Below are positions 1-8,730 of a DNA stretch of 64,000 nt, one piece after another (within the stretch, counting starts at the first letter, position 1; every line of letters starts with the position of its first letter). This DNA is from UBA5336 sp964492485 (GTDB lineage: Bacteria; Pseudomonadota; Alphaproteobacteria; Caulobacterales; Hyphomonadaceae), in the NCBI GenBank assembly GCA_964492485.1, contig CAZBKM010000011.1, forward strand, positions 1 to 64,000, read 5' to 3'. The notes beneath the pieces were generated by a model. It had not been told where the DNA came from. It did not search any database and saw only the letters and a program-made list of their open reading frames with translations. The position numbers and the translations under genes are program-made.

Positions 1-102
1 TTCCCTTGAGAGCCGTGGAAGACTACCACGTCGATAGGCCGGGTGTGGAAGCGCTGTGAGGCGTGAAGCTAACCGGTACTAATTGCTCGATAGGCTTGAT
101 CG
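1..102 (+). rRNA. rrl: 23S ribosomal RNA, 3' end (partial)
   Basis: The window opens inside the 3' terminal part of 23S rRNA. The conserved block GAAGCTAACCGGTACTAAT (65-83) and the following GCTCGATAGGCTTGATC match the last tens of nucleotides of bacterial 23S rRNA. The end is placed by analogy with E. coli and could be off by a few bases. 5S rRNA and an initiator tRNA follow on the same strand, the usual alphaproteobacterial operon order. Confidence 0.9.
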
Positions 103-171
103 CAGCCCATGTGTGGTGGTGAGTGCATCGCCACCAGATTATCCCTCAGACATGTTGTTCTTCGGATCCGC

Positions 172-290
172 CGACCCGGTGGTTATGGCAGGGGGTCCCC
201 ACCCGATCCCATCCCGAACTCGGTCGTTAAGTCCCCTAGCGCTGATGGTACTGCGTCTTAAGGCGTGGGAGAGTAAGTCGCTGCCGGGTC
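172..290 (+). rRNA. rrf: 5S ribosomal RNA
   Basis: The segment is about 119 nt and its ends pair (GACCCGG near 173 with CCGGGTC ending at 290). It carries the hallmark 5S internal sequence CCCGATCCCATCCCGAACTC and the 3' portion GGCGTGGGAGAGTAAGTCGC. It lies about 70 nt after the 23S end. The exact processed ends are inferred. Confidence 0.93.
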
Positions 291-434
291 CGCCGATCCG
301 AACCTTTCGTTCATTGACAAGGCCCGTGGATCCTTCCCCACATGACGGACGAGGCCGAAACCGGTGCTGCCGAACGGCGGTGGCACGACCGGTCCACCCG
401 AGCCCGATCTTTGGATCGAGGACACAAGGTTTGC

Positions 435-511
<77 letters not shown>

Positions 512-516
512 AATCC

Positions 517-549
517 GCCCCCGGTCGCCCTTGGTGTCCGGGGGCTTTT
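517..549 (+). terminator. intrinsic terminator of the rRNA operon
   Basis: A perfect 8-bp stem GCCCCCGG (517-524) / CCGGGGGC (538-545) with a 13-nt loop is followed immediately by TTTT. It sits six bases after the tRNA CCA end. Confidence 0.85.
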
Positions 550-652
550 CCGTTTGGTCCCAGTCTGTCTTTTTTCTCCGCCGCTGATCCGGCGTGCCCG
601 ACGCCGGATGGTTGCGCCGACGCCAACGAACCGACGCCTCACCGCCGAGTCG

Positions 653-720
653 CCTGGGCCAATGCGCTTGGGCCAATGCGCTTGGGCCAATGCGCCTGGG
701 CCAATGCGCCTGGGTGAGCG
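653..720. repeat. 14-bp tandem repeat (4 full copies plus a partial one)
   Basis: The unit CYTGGGCCAATGCG occurs at 653, 667, 681 and 695, with a degenerate fifth start (CCTGGGTGAGCG) up to 720. The array lies between the rRNA operon and the 3' end of the ene-reductase gene on the other strand. The unit length is not a multiple of three, and I see no gene through it. It looks like a minisatellite. Confidence 0.9.
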
Positions 721-722
721 TT

Positions 723-2051
723 TCAGGAGGCGGGCGAGAGGGCGATGCGTTGGCGCCGATGGGCGTGCATTGTCCTTGCCTGTCGGCGTGTTCGGGCCTG
801 ATGACGGCGATAGGCGCTGAGAAGCCCCAGGTCTCGCGGGATCGGCTCGCCCTGGGACAGGGCCTCGATCGCCAGATAGTTCCAGGCCTGTTGGCCCAGG
901 GCGTTGACGACCTTGATCAGACCGTTCGAAGAGTGAGGTCCCAGCCAGCCGGGGCCGAGCCTCAAGGTCCTCGAGATATTTTCCAGCCGCTCCACCTTTC
1001 CGTCGAGCAGCTTTTGCGCGCCGTGCGGATCCGTGCAAAGCGGCGCGCCGATGCCAACCATTTCGGCGAAGCCGCCCTCGATGGCTTCGACCATGGCCCG
1101 GCGGCTGCGAAACCCGCCCGTGGCCATTACCGGCATCCTGGCCCGCGCCTTCACCTCGGCCGCATAGTCGATGAAATAGGCTTCGCGCTCCCGTGTCGAC
1201 GGGCGGACTGGCTGGTCCTCTGGCGCCTCCAGGCCATCGATACCCAAGAGCTTGGGCTGCTCATATGTTCCGCCGGTGACCTCCAGCAGGTCGACACCTG
1301 CCTCGCCCAGCCAGTCGACGACCTGCAGGCACTCCTCGAACCGGAAGCCCCCTTTCTGGAAGTCGGCCGAGTTCAGCTTCACGGAGACCGGAAAGACGGG
1401 GCCCACCGCATCGCGTACGCTGCGTACCGTTTCCAGGAGCATTCTGGCGCGGTTCTCGAGAGAGCCGCCCCACGCATCTGTCCGAAGATTGGCGCGCGGC
1501 GAGAGGAACTGGCTGATAAGATAGCCATGGGCGGCGTGAATCTGAACGCCGTCAAAGCCGGTTTCGCGGGCCACTGCCGCGCAGTTGGCGAAGCGGTCGA
1601 TGGTTGTGCGGATCTCAAGCTCGGTCATTGGCCGCGGCTGGCCGAACTGGCCGCCTGGCAAGGCCAGCTTCACATCACTTGCCGACATGGGATGCGGATT
1701 GATCAGCCTGGGGGTCTGGCGTCCGGCGTGGCTGATCTGCATCCAGACATGCGCGCCATCGCAGCGCGCCGCCTGGCTCCATGCCCGCAGGGCCGCCAGA
1801 TGCCCCGCGTCGGGCGCGCCGGAGATCACCACATTTCCCGGAGCTTCAAGATTGTCAGGGTCAACAAGAACGTTGCCCGTGATCAGCAAGCCGCATCCGC
1901 CCCGACCCCATTGGTCGTACAGGGCCGCATGGCCGTCATGGGCCTTATTGTCTGGGCCGGCGATCTGTTCGGTCATGGCCGCCTTGGCGAGCCGATTGGG
2001 AAGACTGACCCCGCAAGGCAGCGTCAAGGGCGATTGCAGCGTAGACCCCAT
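723..2051 (-). CDS. NADH:flavin oxidoreductase, Old Yellow Enzyme family
   Basis: This is a 442-residue TIM-barrel flavoenzyme that should bind FMN and reduce activated C=C bonds (enoates, enones) with NAD(P)H in the cytosol. The OYE signature HAAHGYLISQFLSP begins at H172, and H172/H175 are the substrate-anion-binding pair. QISHAGRQ (about 105-112) and the phosphate-binding GGF near the C-terminus are also present. The ATG at 2051 was chosen because GGAGAGAGAG precedes it and the OYE fold begins at once (LQSPLTLPCGVSLPNRL). The reading frame stays open upstream, but that region is promoter DNA. The gene is divergent from a Rrf2-type regulator at 2247 that probably controls it. The substrate is unknown. 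Confidence 0.9.
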   Translation of the reverse strand: MGSTLQSPLTLPCGVSLPNRLAKAAMTEQIAGPDNKAHDGHAALYDQWGRGGCGLLITGNVLVDPDNLEAPGNVVISGAPDAGHLAALRAWSQAARCDGAHVWMQISHAGRQTPRLINPHPMSASDVKLALPGGQFGQPRPMTELEIRTTIDRFANCAAVARETGFDGVQIHAAHGYLISQFLSPRANLRTDAWGGSLENRARMLLETVRSVRDAVGPVFPVSVKLNSADFQKGGFRFEECLQVVDWLGEAGVDLLEVTGGTYEQPKLLGIDGLEAPEDQPVRPSTREREAYFIDYAAEVKARARMPVMATGGFRSRRAMVEAIEGGFAEMVGIGAPLCTDPHGAQKLLDGKVERLENISRTLRLGPGWLGPHSSNGLIKVVNALGQQAWNYLAIEALSQGEPIPRDLGLLSAYRRHQARTRRQARTMHAHRRQRIALSPAS

Positions 2052-2115
2052 CTCTCTCTCCGTTCCGACGACAGCCCCCTTGTTCCAGCGCCACGCAGCC
2101 CCGTCCAGCCCCGAT

Positions 2116-2138
2116 GGCGGGCGCCCTGTGCGCCCGCC
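2116..2138. promoter_or_regulatory. perfect inverted repeat between the divergent genes
   Basis: GGCGGGCGC (2116-2124) and GCGCCCGCC (2130-2138) form a perfect 9-bp inverted repeat with a 5-nt spacer. It lies in the divergent gap between the ene-reductase and the Rrf2-type gene. It could be an operator or a stem-loop in the ene-reductase 5' leader. The evidence is position and symmetry only. Confidence 0.35.
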
Positions 2139-2153
2139 GGACGGTACGCGGAT

Positions 2154-2183
2154 TTGACCGGGGCGGGCGTCACTCGGTAGTCT
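2154..2183 (+). promoter_or_regulatory. putative sigma-70-type promoter of the Rrf2 gene
   Basis: TTGACC (2154-2159) is followed after 18 nt by TAGTCT (2178-2183), about 65 nt before the TTG start. The -35 matches consensus at five of six positions and the -10 is weak. Confidence 0.35.
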
Positions 2184-2246
2184 GACGGCGCGTTCCAACC
2201 CGACCGCGCGGCGGCGGGGGGCGGAGCGCAGACATCGGAGCCGCGA

Positions 2247-2759
2247 TTGCGCCTGACCGCCTATACCAATTTTGCCCTTCGCACGCTCATGTTCTGCGCC
2301 CTCCACCCTGGACAGACGGTTCGGGTGCAGGACGTTTCCGAGGCCTATGGGATATCCCGGGCGCACCTTCTGAAGGCGGCGCGCCAGCTTGGTCAGCTTG
2401 GATATCTGGAGAATCTGCGGGGACGGACCGGTGGCGTGCGCCTGGCCCGTCCGCCGGAAGACATCGTGATCGGCCATGTGGTCCGCCATACCGAAGGCGA
2501 CATGGAACTGGTCGAATGCTTCAATGCGCGCACCAACACCTGTCCCCTGATCGGTGTCTGCCGGCTCAGCCAGCTCTTCGCAAGCGCCCTTGCGGCCTTC
2601 ATGGCCGAGCTGGACCGGGTCACTTTGGCCGACATGGTGAGGGACAAGAACAGTCTTCTGGACGCCCTGGCGCCGACGCGGGCCAGTATCGAACGACGTG
2701 GGGAACGAGGGTCCGGCAGACAGGCGCTTCGCTCCGGTGACGGAGTGGAAACGCCTTAA
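2247..2759 (+). CDS. Rrf2-family transcriptional regulator (NsrR-like cysteine arrangement)
   Basis: This 170-residue protein begins MRLTAYTNFALRTLM, the typical Rrf2 N-terminus. A winged helix-turn-helix occupies roughly residues 1-65. Three cysteines, C91, C99 and C105 (CFNARTNTC then PLIGVC), sit where NsrR carries its iron-sulfur cluster ligands, so the protein may sense nitric oxide or redox state. The start is TTG at 2247 with GGAG six bases upstream. The last roughly 25 residues are low-complexity and Arg/Gly-rich. It is transcribed away from the ene-reductase, which it may regulate. Assignment to NsrR rather than IscR or another Rrf2 member is inference, and no classical NsrR box was seen. 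Confidence 0.88.
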   Translation: MRLTAYTNFALRTLMFCALHPGQTVRVQDVSEAYGISRAHLLKAARQLGQLGYLENLRGRTGGVRLARPPEDIVIGHVVRHTEGDMELVECFNARTNTCPLIGVCRLSQLFASALAAFMAELDRVTLADMVRDKNSLLDALAPTRASIERRGERGSGRQALRSGDGVETP

Positions 2760-2922
2760 CGGCGCTTTCCCGTTGATTAACTTTTTCCTGCAAGTTTTGC
2801 TGCGGCATCAAGGCAGGTCCGTACCGGCGGGGGCGACGGTCAGGCGGCCTGAAGGGATGCGGAGACCAGGCGCGGGGCGGTGCGAATCGTTCCAAGACTG
2901 GGACGCGTAGGAGAGTATCGTC

Positions 2923-5529
2923 ATGCTGATGCGCAAGCCGGAAACGGACGCCCTCGAAGCGCCCTTTGTCGATTCGTCGGACACGACCGAACCGGCTGAA
3001 GCGCGCCCGCGCGCGGACATACTCCAGCTCCTCTTTTGGGCCAGCCTTCTGATCGCGGTCGCCGCCGCCTCGGTCGCCATCGCCTGGCCGCAGGCCGTGG
3101 GCCAGTCAGGAGTGATCCTGCTGATCGCCATGGCGGCAGGTGGCATGGTGTTCCTGCTGTGGATCCTGCGTGGTGCCGGCCGCCGTCTGGGCCTGTTTCC
3201 CGAGCGCGGCTCTGCTGCCAGGCTGGCAGGCCCCTCCCAGCCGCGCTATCAGTGGATCGAGGCGCTGGACGAAGCGGTCCTTGTGGCCGATCCGGGCGGG
3301 GCTCCGGTGGCTGGCAATGCGCGCTATCACGAGTTGATGGAGGTCGCGCTGGCGACGCCGGGCGACGGAGATGGACCGGTCAGCATCGACCGACTGTTCG
3401 GTGCGACACCAGGGATCAGCGCACCGGTCTACCGCCTGTCGCGCGCGGCACGCGCGGGCCAGGCGCTACGCGAGGTCCTGCCGCCTGTGGCCCTGGGTCA
3501 CGAGGCGCTGCCCGTTCAGTATGAGGTCGGGGTCTCGCCGCTGCCGCGCGGGCGCGTCCTGTGGCGCCTGCGCCGCATTGCCGGGCGCGAGGATGCGACC
3601 GGAGCAGCGGACCTGAAATCCCTCTATGTCGAGGATGCACCGGTTGGCTTCCTGACCGTGCGGCCGGACGGCACCCTGACCTATGCGAACGCCTGGGTAC
3701 GCGAGCGTCTGGGTGTGCCGGAAGCGGCTGGCGTGCGGCTGGACGATGTTATGCGTCCCGAGTTCGTCAAGCTCCTGGCGCGGGATCGCAAGAGCGGCGC
3801 GCCAACCTATGCCGATATACAGTTGCGCGGACGCGACGGGATCGAGGTGCCGGTCCAGGCGCTGTCGAGCTGGTCGGGCAAGGGCGCGGCGGCCCATGGC
3901 CGCATCCTGCTCCTGCCCACGCACCAGACTGCCGAAGCCGAACGTGACCGATCCGCGTTCAAGGTGGCCGCACGCGTCGCCCAGAACGGGGCTGACCCCA
4001 TGTTCAATGACGCGCCCTTCGGCGCCGTCCGTCTGGACGGCCAGAGCCTCGCCAGTGCCATCGTGGTGGATTCCAATCGCGCCCTGATGGGACTGACCGA
4101 CGGCAAGGCCGCGCCTGGCGTTCGCTTCGCGGACCTGTTTCTTGCCGATGATGGACCGGCAAAGCTTACCGAGTCCCTGCTCGATGCGATCGACAAGCCG
4201 GTCGGACTCAAGCTGGCGGGCGAGGAGACGCGCCACGTCAACGTGTTCGTGACGCTGAACGAGCAGGGTTATCCCTCGGTCGCTTATGTCATCGACATGA
4301 CCGAGCAGAAGCAGCTCGAAATGCGTCTTGCCCAGGGCGAGAAGATGCAGGCCATCGGCCAGCTCGCCGGCGGGGTAGCACATGATTTCAACAACGTGCT
4401 GACCGGGATCATGCTCAACACCGATACCCTCATCACGCGCCACCCGGTCGGCGACCCGTCCTATGACAACCTCAAGAACATTCACGAGTTCAGCGTGCGT
4501 GCACGTGATCTGGTCCGGATGCTGCTCGCCTATGCCCGCCAGCAGACGTTCAAGAGCGAGGTGATGAACGTCACGGACTTCCTGTCGGAATTCTCGATCC
4601 TGCTGCGCCAGATCCTCGACGAGCGCATAACGCTGGAGATCAAGCATGGCCGGGATCTGCCGAACATCAGGGCCGACAAGAATCAGATCGAGACGGCGAT
4701 CATCAATCTGGCGACCAATGCCCGCGATGCGATGCTGTCGAAGGCCAATGGCGGCAAGCTGGTCATCCGTACCGGGATCGCGACGGCCGCGGATGCCCAC
4801 GACAAGGGCTTCGGCTTCGTCGAGGATGGCGATTATCTGCTGATCGAGGTCGAGGACAATGGCGCTGGGATCGCGCCGAACGTCATGGACAAGATCTTCC
4901 AGCCCTTCTTCACCACCAAGGCCGTGGGCGTCGGGACGGGCCTGGGTCTGTCCACGGTCTACGGCATCATCAAGCAGTCGGAAGGGTACATTTGCCCCAT
5001 CTCAACCGTCGGCAAGGGCACCACGTTTCAGATCTATTTGCCCGCGCTCAAGGCCGGTGAGGAGGTCGAGACCGGGGTCGAGACCGCGCCGGCCATGCCC
5101 GCGGCCACCGGTCGTCCGGTGGACATGTCGGGGCGGGGCCGGATTCTGCTCGTCGAGGACGAGGACGGCGTCCGTTCGATCGCGGCGTCGCTGCTGGAGA
5201 GCAGGGGCTATGAGGTGGAACAGGCCTGTGACGGTGAGGAAGCCCTCGACATCCTTGAGGAGGCACCGCGCAGTTTCGACCTCATCATCTCGGACGTGGT
5301 GATGCCGGGCATGGATGGGCCGACCCTGATCCGGGAGGCCGCTGCCCATATCGGCGATGCCAGGATCATCTTCATTTCCGGCTATGCTGAGCGCGATGTG
5401 GCCAAGCAGCTGGACGAGAACGTGCGGGTGTCGTTCCTGCCCAAGCCGTTTACCGTCGCCAAGCTGGCAGAACGGGTGAAGGAGGAATTGAACCGCCGGG
5501 CGGAGGAGTCCGACCAGGAAGCGGCCTGA
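2923..5529 (+). CDS. cckA: CckA-type hybrid sensor histidine kinase
   Basis: This 868-residue inner-membrane kinase would feed phosphate through ChpT to CtrA (and CpdR) in the alphaproteobacterial cell-cycle pathway. Two transmembrane helices lie near residues 33-53 and 62-82, followed by PAS-like domains. The HisKA box AIGQLAGGVAHDFNNVLTG has phosphoacceptor H487. The ATPase domain shows DNGAGIAP and GTGLGLSTVYGI. A C-terminal receiver (RILLVEDEDG onward) has phosphoacceptor D791 in SDVVMPGMDG and a conserved KPF. The length is somewhat above Caulobacter CckA (about 690) because of the long PAS region. The ATG at 2923 follows an AGGAGAG-like site. The gene stands alone, with a convergent hydrolase 7 bp downstream. 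Confidence 0.94.
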   Translation: MLMRKPETDALEAPFVDSSDTTEPAEARPRADILQLLFWASLLIAVAAASVAIAWPQAVGQSGVILLIAMAAGGMVFLLWILRGAGRRLGLFPERGSAARLAGPSQPRYQWIEALDEAVLVADPGGAPVAGNARYHELMEVALATPGDGDGPVSIDRLFGATPGISAPVYRLSRAARAGQALREVLPPVALGHEALPVQYEVGVSPLPRGRVLWRLRRIAGREDATGAADLKSLYVEDAPVGFLTVRPDGTLTYANAWVRERLGVPEAAGVRLDDVMRPEFVKLLARDRKSGAPTYADIQLRGRDGIEVPVQALSSWSGKGAAAHGRILLLPTHQTAEAERDRSAFKVAARVAQNGADPMFNDAPFGAVRLDGQSLASAIVVDSNRALMGLTDGKAAPGVRFADLFLADDGPAKLTESLLDAIDKPVGLKLAGEETRHVNVFVTLNEQGYPSVAYVIDMTEQKQLEMRLAQGEKMQAIGQLAGGVAHDFNNVLTGIMLNTDTLITRHPVGDPSYDNLKNIHEFSVRARDLVRMLLAYARQQTFKSEVMNVTDFLSEFSILLRQILDERITLEIKHGRDLPNIRADKNQIETAIINLATNARDAMLSKANGGKLVIRTGIATAADAHDKGFGFVEDGDYLLIEVEDNGAGIAPNVMDKIFQPFFTTKAVGVGTGLGLSTVYGIIKQSEGYICPISTVGKGTTFQIYLPALKAGEEVETGVETAPAMPAATGRPVDMSGRGRILLVEDEDGVRSIAASLLESRGYEVEQACDGEEALDILEEAPRSFDLIISDVVMPGMDGPTLIREAAAHIGDARIIFISGYAERDVAKQLDENVRVSFLPKPFTVAKLAERVKEELNRRAEESDQEAA

Positions 5530-5536
5530 AGGCCGG

Positions 5537-6385
5537 TTACGCGTCGGCCCAGTGGGCGCTCAGCCGGTCGGCCACGGGACGGGCCCGTTCCACCGGTGCC
5601 CAATGGCCTGCCCCCCACTCCACATGCAGCGGAACCGACCAGCGCGCACAGAAACGTTCCGCCGTCTCCAGCGGAACATAGGGGTCGCGCTCCCCCCAAA
5701 CCACGAGACCGCGCTCCGGCAGCCGGGCAAGATCCTCCACCCAGGCGCCCTTGAAGCGAAGACCGACCGCCGAACGGTAAAGGGTCAGGATCGATGCCCG
5801 CATCGTCGCGTCGAAGGCGTCGGCCTCGTGACGGGCGAGATCCACAGGCAATCCCTGTGCGGCCAGGGCCTTTGCCAGGACGGGCTTGCGGGCAAGCCAC
5901 ATCGCCAGTTCACCCGCTATGGGGGTTGCCCAGAGCCTTGCCATGCGGTGACCGCGATAGGCTGGATCGATTACCGCGTCTGACACGGCCCAGCTGGCGA
6001 ACAAGTCAGGCCGCAGGCTTGCGGCCCGCAGGCTCAAGAGGGCACCCCAATCGTGTCCGACCAGATGGATCGGGCCGCCGGCGCGCATCACGATGTCTTC
6101 GGCAAGGGCGACCAGCCACCCGGCGTAGCTGTCCTTTGTGGGGCGAAAGCCCTGTGGCCGCGGACACCCGAAACCGGGCAGCGCCGGGGTCACGGCCTCG
6201 TCCGCCGACAGACCCAGGGCCTCGATCAGCGGTTGCCACATGGCTGGCGTGTCGGGCACGCCATGGACGAACAACACCGGCATCCCGGAAGGAAGCCATG
6301 GCGGGCCGCCCCTGACAAGGTGGACTTGACCCGATGGGACGGTTGCGGATCGTGAGCGGGCATGGCCAAGTGCGGTCGAAGACAC
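5537..6385 (-). CDS. alpha/beta hydrolase with Asp nucleophile (epoxide hydrolase / dehalogenase-like)
   Basis: This is a 282-residue alpha/beta hydrolase. The oxyanion region is FVHGVPDT, the nucleophile elbow is GHDWGA with D112, and the catalytic histidine lies near the C-terminus in GAGHWAPVE. Asp in the elbow, rather than Ser, points to epoxide hydrolase or haloalkane dehalogenase relatives. WGERDPYVP supplies the third catalytic acid region. The start is set at GTG 6385, because the first beta strand (SGQVHLVRGG) lies upstream of the first in-frame ATG (residue 35). No strong Shine-Dalgarno is visible, so this start is tentative. It is divergent from the nitronate monooxygenase gene, whose start is 21 bp away. 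The substrate cannot be named. Confidence 0.85.
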   Translation of the reverse strand: MSSTALGHARSRSATVPSGQVHLVRGGPPWLPSGMPVLFVHGVPDTPAMWQPLIEALGLSADEAVTPALPGFGCPRPQGFRPTKDSYAGWLVALAEDIVMRAGGPIHLVGHDWGALLSLRAASLRPDLFASWAVSDAVIDPAYRGHRMARLWATPIAGELAMWLARKPVLAKALAAQGLPVDLARHEADAFDATMRASILTLYRSAVGLRFKGAWVEDLARLPERGLVVWGERDPYVPLETAERFCARWSVPLHVEWGAGHWAPVERARPVADRLSAHWADA

Positions 6386-6406
6386 TGTCAGGGAAGGACA
6401 TCCGCC

Positions 6407-7399
6407 ATGAAGACGCGTATCACCGAACTGTTCGGCATCGAGCATCCGATCATCCAGGGGGGCATGCATTATGTGGGCTTCGCCGAAATGGCCGCAGCCG
6501 TCTCGAATGCCGGCGGTCTCGGCATCATCACCGGGCTGACCCAGCGCACGCCGGACAATCTGGCCAAGGAGATCGCGCGCTGCCGGGAGATGACGGACAA
6601 GCCCTTCGGCGTGAACCTGACCTTCCTCCCGGCCGTCACGCCGCCCGACTATCCGGGCTTCGTCCGCGCGATCATCGAAGGCGGGGTAAAGATCGTCGAG
6701 ACGGCCGGCAACAACCCCCAGCAAGTGCTTCCTGCCTTCAAGGAGCATGGCATCAAGGTGATCCACAAATGCACCTCGGTGCGCCACTCGCTGAAGGCGC
6801 AGAAGATTGGGTGCGACGCCGTGTCTGTCGACGGGTTCGAGTGCGGCGGCCATCCGGGCGAGGATGATGTGCCAAACTTCATCCTCCTGCCGCGCGCTGC
6901 CGAAGAACTGGAGATCCCCTTCGTCGCATCCGGCGGAATGGCGGATGGCCGGTCACTGGTCGCCGCCCTGGCCCTGGGTGCAGAGGGCATGAACATGGGC
7001 ACGCGGTTCATCGCCACCAAGGAAGCGCCGGTCCACGAGAACGTGAAGAAGGCGCTGGTGGCCGCTTCGGAACTGGACACCCGTCTGGTCATGCGCCCGC
7101 TGCGCAATACGGAACGTGTGCTGAGCAATGCCGCGGTCGAAAAGCTCCTGGAGAAGGAGCGCGAGCTGGGCCCCAATCTGAAATTCGAAGACATCATCGA
7201 GGAAGTGGCTGGCGTCTATCCGAAGATCATGACCGATGGCGACATGGACGCCGGCGCCTGGAGCTGCGGCATGGTCGCAGGCCTGATCCATGATATCCCC
7301 ACGGTCCAGGAGCTGATGGACCGCATCATGGCCGAAGCCAATGACATCATCGAGCGCCGTCTTCGCGCGTTTGCCGGAGCCGCCGTGCCGGCGGCCTAG
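6407..7399 (+). CDS. nitronate monooxygenase / 2-nitropropane dioxygenase family protein
   Basis: This 330-residue FMN-dependent TIM-barrel protein begins MKTRITELFGIEHPIIQGGM, the usual opening of this family. It has the flavin-binding SVDGFECGGHPGED and the phosphate-binding VASGGMADG. Members oxidise propionate-3-nitronate and other alkyl nitronates, though many are misannotated enoyl reductases. The ATG at 6407 follows GGAAGGA at 6391-6397. The TAG stop is four bases upstream of a family-B repeat. A second, clearly divergent member lies at 55481-56473. Confidence 0.9.
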   Translation: MKTRITELFGIEHPIIQGGMHYVGFAEMAAAVSNAGGLGIITGLTQRTPDNLAKEIARCREMTDKPFGVNLTFLPAVTPPDYPGFVRAIIEGGVKIVETAGNNPQQVLPAFKEHGIKVIHKCTSVRHSLKAQKIGCDAVSVDGFECGGHPGEDDVPNFILLPRAAEELEIPFVASGGMADGRSLVAALALGAEGMNMGTRFIATKEAPVHENVKKALVAASELDTRLVMRPLRNTERVLSNAAVEKLLEKERELGPNLKFEDIIEEVAGVYPKIMTDGDMDAGAWSCGMVAGLIHDIPTVQELMDRIMAEANDIIERRLRAFAGAAVPAA

Positions 7400-7403
7400 A
7401 GCG

Positions 7404-7498
7404 AGTTCGGAGCAAACGGACCCGGTTGCGCACGGAGACTTGAGCAATAACAATGATGTAAAGCGGCGGTATGGAGTGAAACGAGAGACCGGCGCTTC
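7404..7498 (+). repeat. intergenic repeat family B, copy B1
   Basis: The copy starts AGTTCGGAGCAAACGG, contains AAAGCGGCGG...GAAACGAGAGACCGG and ends GGCGCTTC. It begins four bases after the nitronate monooxygenase stop and is followed directly by family-A copy A1, giving a B-A compound between convergent genes. Confidence 0.88.
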
Positions 7499-7504
7499 AA
7501 AGCA

Positions 7505-7605
7505 GTCTCGAGCGAAGTGGGCACCGGTCCGCGTCAAGAAAATGCTCGAAAACAAGTACATGGCGCATTTTCACTGACTCCGGTTGACTTGAAGATGCGC
7601 TAGCG
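7505..7605. repeat. intergenic repeat family A, copy A1
   Basis: The copy contains CGAGCGAAGTGGGCACCGG, AAGAAAATGC and a terminal hairpin GCGCATTTTCA...TGAAGATGCGC. Its terminal GCGCTAGC carries the xerD stop codon (TAG, read on the minus strand at 7602-7600). Confidence 0.88.
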
Positions 7606-8553
7606 CGTCTTCACCGTGTCTGATCGGCGTGACGACGGGTAAGGTTGCGCCAACGGATGGGCGGCCGCCAACAGGTCGGCCAGCTCATCCGTCAGCACAT
7701 GGGTGTAAATCTGTGTGGTCGTGATGTCGGCGTGGCCCAGCAGGGTCTGTACGCTGCGCAGGTCGGCGCCGCCTTGTAGCAGATGGGTGGCGTAGGCGTG
7801 GCGCAGGGCGTGGGGGTGGACCCGCGCCGGATCGAGTCCAGCTTGCACCGCCAGCGCCTCCAGCATCTGGCCGAGCCGGCGCCGCGTCAGATGACCCGAA
7901 GCGCCACGTGAGGGAAAGACGAATGTCTCGGCGCGCGCCCGCCTGACGGGATCTGCCGGCAATGCGTTTTCGCGGGCCTCCAGCCAGCGTGACAGCGACA
8001 CGAGCGCCGGCTGTCCCAGCGGGCAGAGCCGCTCGGTGCCGCCCTTGCCACGGATGACCAGCTCTGCGCGGTCCCATGCCCCGTTGCGGCGACGCGGCAG
8101 AGCGTCCATCGGCAGGCCGACCAGCTCGCTCGCCCGCAGTCCCGCGCCATAGAGCAGTTCCACGAGGCAGGCGAGCCGCACATCCTCACCGGTCGCGTCG
8201 ATCAGGCGCGTGACCTCGTCGCGGCTCAGCACGTCGGGGACCATCCGCCGTGCGGCCGGCGTATCCAGGATCGAGGTCGGGTCGTCGTGCCGGTCCCCCT
8301 CCGCATGGAGGAAGCGGAAGAAGCGGCGCAGCACCGACAGCCGCCGCGCCACCGTTGCCGGAGCGAGCGCGGCATCCGACCATGCTCGCAGCAGGCCCGC
8401 CAGTTCCGACCGACCGGCCATGCCGAGATTGCCGGCGAGGTCGGCCGAGGCGGCTTCCAGATCCCGCGCATAGGCGTCCAGCGTGTTTCGGGCCGCGCCG
8501 CGCTCCGCGCTCATCATGTCGAGAAAGGCTGCAATACGGCGACGATCGTTCAT
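7600..8553 (-). CDS. xerD: site-specific tyrosine recombinase XerD
   Basis: This 317-residue tyrosine recombinase should, with XerC, resolve chromosome dimers at dif. A SAM-like N-terminal DNA-binding domain (about 1-90) precedes the catalytic domain. The catalytic set is visible: R140 (GAGLRASELVGL), a lysine near 160, H248 and R251 (HALRHAYATHLL), H274 (LLGHADITTT) and nucleophile Y283 (QIYTHV). HADITTTQIYTHV is typical of XerD rather than XerC. The ATG at 8553 is preceded by GTGAGG at suitable spacing. A GTG five codons earlier is the alternative. The stop codon lies inside repeat A1. Confidence 0.93.
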   Translation of the reverse strand: MNDRRRIAAFLDMMSAERGAARNTLDAYARDLEAASADLAGNLGMAGRSELAGLLRAWSDAALAPATVARRLSVLRRFFRFLHAEGDRHDDPTSILDTPAARRMVPDVLSRDEVTRLIDATGEDVRLACLVELLYGAGLRASELVGLPMDALPRRRNGAWDRAELVIRGKGGTERLCPLGQPALVSLSRWLEARENALPADPVRRARAETFVFPSRGASGHLTRRRLGQMLEALAVQAGLDPARVHPHALRHAYATHLLQGGADLRSVQTLLGHADITTTQIYTHVLTDELADLLAAAHPLAQPYPSSRRSDTVKTR

Positions 8554-8633
8554 GGCCGAAAGCCTCACCCGTGACTGGTTAAGGCAACCCTATCGACGTG
8601 GCGCGGTTCCCGCTCAGATTGAAGCGGCCCCCG

Positions 8634-8730
8634 CCCATCTTCACGCCATTCAGGGTCAGTGAGGATGCGATAGGTTTCGCCACTTTTTTGAACTTTCTCA
8701 AAGTGGAACGGTGCCCACGTCGCCCTAGCG
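8634..8730. repeat. intergenic repeat family A, diverged copy A2
   Basis: A degraded family-A copy: CCCATCTTCAC...GTGAGGATGCG keeps the hairpin, followed by AAGTGGAACGGTGCCCACG and CCCTAGCG. The terminal CTAG provides the TAG stop of the gene at 8725-10503. The recognisable order of parts is that of copy A7. Confidence 0.75.

Noticed and set aside
653..720. The tandem repeat as a CRISPR array.
   Set aside because: Units are contiguous with no spacers, and no cas gene is in the window.
2756..2780. TTAA elements before cckA as a CtrA site.
   Set aside because: The spacing yields only TTAA-N7-TTCC or TTTC-N7-TTAA, too far from consensus, and one copy includes the preceding stop codon.
7404..7605. 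Protein-coding readings across the A and B repeats (short frames such as 7341-7577 and 35642-35863).
   Set aside because: They translate palindromic repeats, show the same peptide fragments at each repeat copy, and have no ribosome site.
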